Part shown: one piece after another, positions 56,737 to 64,000 of the stretch | How positions within the stretch are numbered: position 1 is the stretch's first letter | Layout of the letters: each line of letters begins with the position of its first letter | Origin: Cryptomeria japonica | Lineage: Eukaryota; Streptophyta; Pinopsida; Cupressales; Cupressaceae | Length of the DNA: 64,000 nt | NCBI RefSeq assembly: GCF_030272615.1 | Contig: NC_081411.1 | Location: forward strand, 44,591,517 to 44,655,516 | Reading direction: 5' to 3' | Notes under the pieces: generated by a model | Told to the model about the DNA's origin: nothing | Seen by the model: only the letters and a program-made list of their open reading frames with translations | The model's database searches: none | Made by a program: the position numbers and the translations under genes

Positions 56737-57480
56737 ATGGAAAGCACATCCAAAAAAGTTGATATGGGGAAGTTTAATAGCAACAAATTCAAACTTTAGA
56801 AGTTGAATATGGAGGACATGTTTGTATATCAAGATATATGTGCTGCAATATTTAGAACAAAACCTCAAGCTACACAACAAGATTTTTGGGATATGATGAA
56901 TCAAAAATCTAAGGGCCTCATAAAACTCTGCTTGGTAGGATTTGTCTTATTGAATGTTCATGAAGAGAATATCGTGAGAGATATTAGGAAAAGCTTGGAG
57001 ATTTTTATCAAGATGAATCCTTGGTAAACAAGATTTTATTGATAAAGAAGATGGGTATTGTTTGAAGATAGAAAATAGAGGATCCATTGTTGATCATCTC
57101 AATGCATTCAACATGATAATTGCTTAGTTGGGTTATTCATGATAAGATCAAGGAGGAATATTACACACTTCTATTTTGTTCTTTGTTAGGCTCATGGTAC
57201 CACCTTTCTATGGTTATTGAGAGTACAACCACCAATTTCAAGATTAATGAGGTGGTTGCATCATTACTTACTAAAGGGATGTGGAGGAAAAATTCTAAGC
57301 CAGCTAAGGAGGCTCTTGTAGTTCATGGTAGACCAAAGGAGAAAGGAAAGATAAAAGAGGTAGATCCAAATCCTATGGGTAATCTAAGTCACCTATAAAT
57401 TTGAAGGAAAAGTGTTGGAACTATGGTAAAACTAAAAATTGCTAAAAAGAATATAAGGAAGATAAAAAGAGGAAGAAGAT
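56737..57480 (+). pseudogene. Copia gag remnant
   Basis: It starts MESTSKKVDMGKFNSNKF, followed by a stop where the family has a conserved Trp-Lys, then KLNMEDMFVYQDI and KGLIKLCLVGFVLLNV. Later come LGSWYHLSMVIES and a remnant zinc knuckle CWNYGKTKNC. Several stops and frameshifts. Confidence 0.8.
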
Positions 57481-57559
57481 TCTAAACTCAAATTTAAATT
57501 TAAACAAATCATCCTAGGGTGATGATGAAGCCTTTATCATAGCCTTTTCGACACATGAA

Positions 57560-57816
57560 ATGAAAGATGCGTGGTTGATATAATTAGATACATATTTTCA
57601 CATGACCTCACATTGGGGTTGGTTTATAAAGTGTGAAGAAAATGATGGTGGGAGAGTGTATCTTTGTGATGACTCTCATATAAAGGTTGTTTGTTGTGGA
57701 AGACTCAAGATTAGATTTCCTAATGGAAAAGTGAACAGGATTGATATTGTTATGCACATCCTAGGTTTGGTACAAAATATGCTCTTCGTAAGTAAATTGA
57801 GTGATGTGGGTGTGTA
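57560..57816 (+). pseudogene. Copia protease remnant
   Basis: DTYFHMTSHWGWF corresponds to the DSGASFHMTSH active-site region with the DSG changed. It is followed by GGRVYLCDDSHIKVV and MHILGLVQNMLFVSKLSDVG, typical of Copia protease. Confidence 0.8.
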
Positions 57817-58029
57817 GGTACAGTTTTCAAGAAAGATGGATGTAAGATGACTAGAGATTCTATGGTTCTTTCTAAGGGTGTTTAGATTGGAAACTTGTAT
57901 AAGTTGGGTGCATGCATGGTACAGTGAAATATTACTTCTATGGAGATAAAGAAGAGGGTGTTTGTCTATTCATCCTCATTGTTAGATCAAGTTGTGAAGA
58001 GGACTTTTGCTTCTAGATTTGATGGTTTT

Positions 58030-58289
58030 TCTGTCTAGGTACCTAAGGGTGCCATTTCTTTGAAGATGAAAATTCTAGTAGAGAAGATAATGCTATGGCA
58101 CCACAAACTTGGCCACATTAGTGAGAAGGGTCTTAAAACCCTGAAAAATAAATATCTCATAGAGGGGCTTAATGAAATTGTAGTCTTGAGTTCAATTTCT
58201 ACAACACTACATATAAGGTAAATAGAACTTATTTTCCTTTTCACTTTAATTCTCACAAATATTCTAGGTTGTTCAAATTGATATTGAAA
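58030..58289 (+). pseudogene. Copia GAG_pre-integrase and start of integrase
   Basis: WHHKLGHISEKGLKTL matches the pre-integrase His motif. VNRTYFPFHFNSHKYSRLFK then matches the start of the integrase zinc region. The sequence is interrupted at about 58290. Confidence 0.7.
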
Positions 58290-59575
58290 TGTATGGGGAA
58301 ATGAGGAGTTCACTAGCTTAAACATGCAAGGTGGGAATCATTTTCACACCATATTTCATTGGCTAACAATTAATTAGATTCAACTCTAGTCCCTTAGGAG
58401 ATCTCAACATTGTGGTTAATTTTTCCTTTTTTTGAGATGATATGAGTGAATATGATAATGAATAAAAATGATGTGTGAATAGGTAAAATGATAGGAAAAT
58501 GTCAAGATTCAACATAAAAAAATATTTTAATAGATCAAAAAGAAAACATAGAAGTACTTATTTGGAAATGAGACATATAAAGGAAACCTATCATTAAGAT
58601 CCGAGCCTGAAAATGCCAGATCAATGTGCTAGGTACCTTAGTCCTGAAGGTGTTTCCATCATCTCTAGGTCAAGAAGCTTCAAATTACTTTCTTTGAAGT
58701 TCAAGCAATAAGTGTTAGATAGGTGTACTAATTGAAATATTTGACGAGTTATTACTAGTTCAATGTCTAGAACTATAGGTCGAAATTCATAATTTATAAC
58801 TCTACAACTTTCAACAATCCCATCTATAACTTACACATAGAAAGGAGGTAAAAATGTTTCATTGTACATAGAGTCTTCCTTAAGTCAAACCCTTGGTAAG
58901 AATTAATCTCCATAATATTAGTGATATGATGTGACATAGCTTATCCTTGGTAGAGGAGAGGCTAAAAACCTTGAAGAAAATGCATAATTGAGAAATGATA
59001 CCTTTTCTATGAACTTCTTGCCTCAATTCCTTCACAAAGATTGATATTTATTGATACGAGTTAATGGATGCTTTCATTCATGGAGGAACACATAAACTTG
59101 ATCATAATTGTTGAGCTTGAATTCTTGAAGTTAAGTCTCTCCTTAACTACCTCAAAGATGCTTGACTAAAATTATCAATTTGTTGATGATTTTAAATTAG
59201 GAGATATGGATGTTCAAATGAGGGGGAAGGAGTTGTATTTATACATAACTCACATGTTTCATGTTTAAATTTCAAAGAAGGCCAACATCGGGGAGCACAT
59301 TACCATTCTACATTTTCCCAATTGTTAGGGGTCTGAATTTGGGCTTGAAAAGGCTAGACTAGTATGCCAAGTGCCATAGTCCATGATGACTAAGACACTA
59401 GACACAATAGTCTCATATTTTTGAGCCAATACCAAGGTTAGTGAGCTCAGGATTGTGTTGGGCCTCTATATTGTGCCATGGATTGAGCACAACTAGTCAT
59501 GAATCAAAGGCATGAGATAAAACCACCATACTAAGCCCAAAATGGGTATAATACAGTATAAGGATGCAATTTACA
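58290..59575 (-). mobile_element. Probable solo LTR inserted in the Copia integrase
   Basis: About 1.29 kb separates two integrase pieces. Ends read TGTATGGGG and GCAATTTACA on the plus strand (TG...CA), and the minus strand has TATAAATACAAC at about 59240 as a TATA box, so orientation is probably minus. Flanking 5-mers (TGAAA and ATACC) do not match, so the exact borders are uncertain. Confidence 0.5.
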
Positions 59576-59629
59576 ATACCATGGATACATTCTATTTTTT
59601 TGGTCTTGTTAATGTTCTTCAATTTTAAA

Positions 59630-60300
59630 ATCTATGTATTTAATATCATTCGTATATGACTCTAGTATAAGAATATTTATTTATTTTCTCAAAAGAAAAT
59701 TTGAATTATTTAGGTAGTTTAAAGAGTTTAAGGCTCTCATTGAGAATTAAGATTGTAGAAATATTAAGTGTTTGAGAACTAACAATGGTGGTGAGTTTTT
59801 CTCAATAGATTTCAACATGTTTTATAAGGACCATGGGATTGAGAGGAATTAGAAAACTCCATAGATTCCTCACTAGAATGGTGTCACAAAGAGGATGAAC
59901 ATGACGTTGATGGAGAGGGCTAGGAGTATGCTTAGTGTTGTTGCCCTTAAATCAGAGTTTTTGGTAGAAGCTATAGCCACTATCTGATATTTGGTAAATA
60001 GATCTCCTACATCAACAATTATTGATAAGACACTATGTAGGTGTGGTCAAGAAAGAATTTTTCAAGGAGATATCTTAGAGTATTTTGTTGCAACACCTAT
60101 GCTCATGTTACAAGTGAAAAAAGATCTAATTTGGAGAACAAGTATCTTAAAAGTATCTTTATTGGCTATAGTGTCAGTGTAAAAGGATACAAGCTTTTGG
60201 ATCTAGTGACAAAGAAGGTTCTCTATAGAATATGTATTTTTTTTAGAGAGATGAAACCTTCCACTATTGAGTTGTAGCTAGAGAAAGAAGAGAAATAGAA
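59630..60300 (+). pseudogene. Copia integrase, C-terminal part
   Basis: YFLKRK, FKEFKALIEN, CLRTNNGGEF (catalytic Asp changed to Asn), YKDHGIERN and MTLMERARSML follow the Copia integrase core, then LVNRSPTSTI. In-frame stops are present. Confidence 0.8.
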
Positions 60301-60569
60301 TGAGGAAGTGGCTCAGATTCCATCTACCCCTTAGAAAGAAGAACTGTGAGATCCTAATGGACCTAATGATGAGGAGAGCTCTAGAAGCTCTAAAGTTTAG
60401 AAAAATATTAAGAACCTAAAACATAGCCTTTGAGGAGGTCTACAAGAATTAGGAAGAAATCACATAGGTTTGGTTATTCATTGTTAGATTCTAATTGTAT
60501 TTTTTCTTTGATTACTAACATTGACAAATCTTGAAATATTATTGAAGCTATATCTATGAATGATAAATA

Positions 60570-61545
60570 TTCTTTTATGAAAGCAGTGGACTAAGAGACA
60601 AATTCTTTGAAGAAGAACAATACTTGGATTTGGTACATTTTTCTGAAGGGTGCAAGCCCGTGGGATGTAAATGGGAGTTCAAAAACAATTTGGGGCTTGA
60701 TGGTAATGCTATGAAGCATAAAGTATGGGTGTTCATGAAGGGGTATTCCTAGGATAAGGAAATAGATTATGGTGAGATTTTATCTCCTGTTGCAAGATAA
60801 CATCCATTCCATTCTTGTTATCATTTTCTATAGCCAATGACTAAGAAATTGAGCAAATTGATTTGAAGACAACATTACTTCATTGTGATTTGGAGCAAGA
60901 GATATATATGTCACAACCATACCATTCTATGCTAATATATAATGAAAAGGTAGTTTGGAAGTTTAAATTTGGTTTGCAAGTTGTAAATCTCTTTGTACGG
61001 TCTAAATAGTCTCCTAGTATGTACTACCAAAATTTTGATACCTATATTTTGAGTTTGGAATTTCAAAGGTCTAAATACGATCATTGTGTTTACTTCAAAA
61101 TTGATAATGGTCTCATTCTCATTTTCACTATTTACACGAATGATATGTTACTATTTGGGGATAGATATTTGATTTTCGACTTGAACTCTCAATTGTCAGC
61201 ATAGTTTGATATGAAAGATTTATGTGCAACTAGGTATATTTTATAGATGGAGATTGGAAGATCTACTTGGCTAATATAAAGATTTTGTTAAGTGAGAGTA
61301 AGTATGTGAACTCAACTTGTTGGAGAGATTTAACATGACAACTTGTAGATCTACAATAGTTCTTGTTGCACTAGGAAAAAAGGTATATGTGGCGGATTGT
61401 CCAAATTATCCTACTAAGATAGAGGACATGTCTAGTGTACCATATGCGAGTAGTGTTGATAGTCGTATATATGCTATGGTCTATACTAGACTAAACATTG
61501 CCCAAGTAGTAGGAAACGTGAGTCAATATATGGCTAATTAACATG
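60570..61545 (+). pseudogene. Copia reverse transcriptase remnant
   Basis: Pieces match NNTWIWYIF, CKPVGCKWEF-like, QIDLKTTLLHCDLEQEIYM, SKYDHCVYFK, IFTIYTNDMLLFG (the YVDDML site read as YTNDML) and MLERFNMTTCRSTIV, ending with VPYASSVDSRIYAMVYTRLN and VSQYMAN. Catalytic residues are altered and the frame is broken. Confidence 0.85.
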
Positions 61546-61599
61546 GTTGCATTAAGATATATTTAAGAGAGTTTTCAGATATTTGATGGGCACTTCCAA

Positions 61600-61925
61600 G
61601 TATTTCCTATGTTTTCATGCTTATCTTGCTATATCTCAACATTATGCATGAGTATCTATGGTTATGTGGATTCAAATTAGGTAGGTGAAATTGATAATAG
61701 ATCAACCAATGATTATGTTTTATGTGTGTGGTGATGCTATTAATTGGATGAGTAAGTGAAAAGTTGTATTCACTTTGTCCATGATAGAAGTAGAGTATAT
61801 GGCAGCTACTCATGCTTGTCAGAAAGCCATTTAGCTTAGATGGTTGTGTTCAAATATTGGGTTTGATGCAGGATTGATTACTATCTATTATGATAGATAG
61901 TGCCATTTTCTTATAAAAGAATATG
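61600..61925 (+). pseudogene. Copia RNase H remnant
   Basis: Short pieces such as WMSK-KVVFTLSMIEVEYMAAT-like and ACQKAIWLRWL-like words occur across stops in the position expected for RNase H. Confidence 0.6.
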
Positions 61926-63164
61926 ATTTTCAATGCTAAAAAATAACACATTTATTTTAGTTTTATTTTTTGAAGATATTGTAGAGAATGGGAAGGTAAA
62001 ATTGGAGAAGGTTGATATTTTGATGAATGTTACAAGTCCATGGATGAAACTTGTGAGCATAGAGAAGTTAAGATGGAATTTTAATTCTATGGGCCTCTTG
62101 CCCCCCTGTAGTTGATTGAGAGGTTCTTGAAAGGCCTTCACAAGTGGGAGAATGTTGGAGTTATTTATTTAACATGTGGTTAAATTTTATTAGGCTACTT
62201 GAAAATTTTGTTTGCGCATGTTATTTTGTCATCTAGTGGGAGTTGGCATGTTGAGTTGTCATCCTACTAGGAAGGTGACATGGAATATTTGTCCTCACAT
62301 GGAGATAGGCATCCCATTTAGAGGATCTTGGAATTGTGTGAGTTAGGTGCCAAGTGTCATGTAATGACAAATCATGACACATCTAGCTATGACAACTTAT
62401 GACAACTTCATGACACACCTACTTTTGATAATTTATGACAAATTCTATGACAAAATGGACAAGTGTAAGGAGACACCTTCACATGGAGAAGGTAGGTGCC
62501 CAAGTTAGATAATGACAGGTTGTAAGACGATTTGATATTTTTATTCAATTATGATGGATTCTCTTATAGATGTAAGTGCTATCAATCATTATTATTTTTA
62601 TGATAGATGTAAGAGGTGTAAGGGCATATTTCATATCATAATGTGTCAAATTTGAATGAGGAGTCATTTGGTGATGTAAATGTATCATTTGCATGCTTAA
62701 AAGTTGTTGAAAAAATGTGCCAAGTGAACATTTGCATGAACCCCTCTTCTATTTTTATCTAGAAGCTTCTCCTTTGTTCTAATTCACTATATAAGATGGG
62801 CTTGGAGAGTATTGTATATGTACTATGTTTTGCAATCGAAGTGCTATGCTACTAGAATTAATCCATATTGTGGCTTGTTGATTGTATATTCCCAGTGAAG
62901 AAGCTAAGTGTTGATATTGTATTGTAACTAATTAGTTTATTGGAAATACAAAATACTATGCTTTTGGAGTGTGGGGCTTTTCTCCTAAAAGGGTTTCCCC
63001 ATGTATATTGTGCATTCATTATCGTATCTATTTATGCATGTTTATTATATTCTTTTGAACGTGTTTGTTATTTTGTTATGTTTAAGATTTGTAAAGAAAA
63101 TTTGCACCATCCCCACCACTAGATGAGTGTTAGGAAGCATTTTCCATATCTTTGCTTCCTTTCA

Positions 63165-64000
63165 CTATGTCTATCTCTACATCCATGAGTAGGGGAATAA
63201 CCTCTAATAGAGTGTGGAGTTAACAAAAATATAGTTAACACACCTTATGCATTATCCCAATGATACAAAATCATTTATAAGTGTGTGTCATTTCAAATCC
63301 AACTTTATTCATTCATTCCTCAATTTTACACATGGACATAATTTTAATGGTTGAATGAAGATTAATTAGGATGCCAAATTTTGGGTGGTCAAATATGATA
63401 ATTTAGGATAGTTGTATTTAGAAGATTTTCCCTCGATCATTGCTACACTAGAATAGTCCAGTGACCTATATTTGATGCCACCCATTTTTTTCAGTCATCT
63501 TGCACTATAGCTAAGGCTAGCATTGGTGTTTAGTTTATCCCCTTTGCATCTACCAACTATGTGGCTTATAAGATTGGTTGTTGGGTCCATTTTTAGTTAT
63601 TTTATAATGGCGAGTTGACACAATCAACAATTCCATTAGCCATCCAACAAAAAACTTCACTTTGAAATTCTCCCTTTCTATAATAAAACTGTACTAAAAA
63701 TTTACCACTATCTTCACTAAATGGAATATAAATAAATAAATGCTTGTCATTCTTTTGTTAGGCTAAATGTCTAATAAAATTATATTTTCTTAAACTACTA
63801 CTTAATAAAATTATATGAAAACAAATATGAAAAAGTGACACAATATTTGACATAAAAATTTAAAAACCATTTACATTTTTCATCATACTATATAACCATT
63901 AAATATATAATTTTATAAATGTAAACGAGTCAAAAATTAATCTTCATCATAGAAATTTTTTAATACCAAATAAAAAAATCAAACAATTTAAAAAAAAAAA
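63165..64000. other. End of duplication copy 2 and unassigned AT-rich sequence
   Basis: 63165-63340 matches 51070-51240 (TCTACATCC, ATAGTTAACACACCTTATGC and a TTATTCATT end). Beyond 63340 I see no gene or recognisable repeat to the window edge. Confidence 0.6.

Larger units (their letters stand above)
55548..63164 (+). mobile_element. Copia retrotransposon, full domain order, decayed
   Basis: The LTRs are about 55548-56618 and 62153-63164. The primer binding site TGGTATTAGAGC is at 56621-56632 (one change from consensus) and the polypurine tract CACAAGTGGGAGAA at 62139-62152. Gag, protease, GAG_pre-integrase, integrase, reverse transcriptase and RNase H remnants lie in Copia order, with many stops. 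The 5' LTR has a 51-bp tandem duplication at 55923-56024. The left LTR start is mutated (CATTGG against TGTTGG) and no clear target duplication was found. Confidence 0.85.

Overview
This 64 kb window looks like nuclear DNA of a seed plant, most likely a conifer or other gymnosperm. It is AT-rich, its genes have long introns, and nested LTR retrotransposons, LINE and SINE debris and satellite arrays fill most of the space. No bacterial, organellar or rRNA genes were seen. Species was not determined.

Genes. Two paralogous S1/P1-type nuclease genes (BFN/ENDO family) lie on the minus strand about 20 kb apart. Copy A (13195-22909) has six recognisable exons encoding the first 212 residues; exons 7-9 were not found before the window runs into the transposon stack at 1-11.55 kb. 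Copy B (43251-48901) is complete: nine exons, 915 nt, 304 aa, GT-AG introns, a signal peptide and all nine family zinc ligands. Exons 3-6 and all intron phases are matched between the copies. A single plus-strand terminal-exon candidate (20033-20188) sits in intron 1 of copy A.

Left region (1-11.55 kb) is a readable insertion history. (1) A minus-strand Copia element: LTR from 11204, PBS 11192-11203, gag, protease and integrase down to 8274. (2) A solo LTR (9820-10983, plus strand) splits its gag. (3) A minus-strand LTR retrotransposon is inserted in its integrase (LTR 8273-140, PBS 127-138, body off the left edge). (4) Inside that LTR lies a 6,668-bp element (1010-7677) with a perfect 5-bp target duplication (CCTGA), TGTT...AACA ends and no visible LTRs. 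It has four 50-nt hairpin modules and one intact 1,200-aa ORF of unassigned function. This is the best candidate here for something undescribed.

Middle region (26-39.6 kb). A minus-strand LTR with a 23-G tract (26137-27071) abuts a satellite of 20-bp units that repeatedly flips orientation (27072-27892 and 36415-38060). The satellite is split by an 8.5-kb minus-strand LTR element (27893-36414, TSD GGGTC) that has gag-like remnants but no visible pol, and which itself hosts a 2.5-kb non-coding Copia-type element (32271-34808, TSD AGGAG). A second satellite, GA microsatellites and a cluster of GGGATCCC palindromes follow.

Right region (49-64 kb). A roughly 1.9-kb sequence is present twice (49320-51250; 53990-55510 plus 63165-63340). 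Between and within the copies are a LINE reverse transcriptase fragment, a probable solo LTR, a tRNA-derived SINE, and a 7.6-kb decayed full-order Copia element (55548-63164). Genes and mobile elements do not form operons or one pathway; the nuclease pair is the only clear host-gene content.
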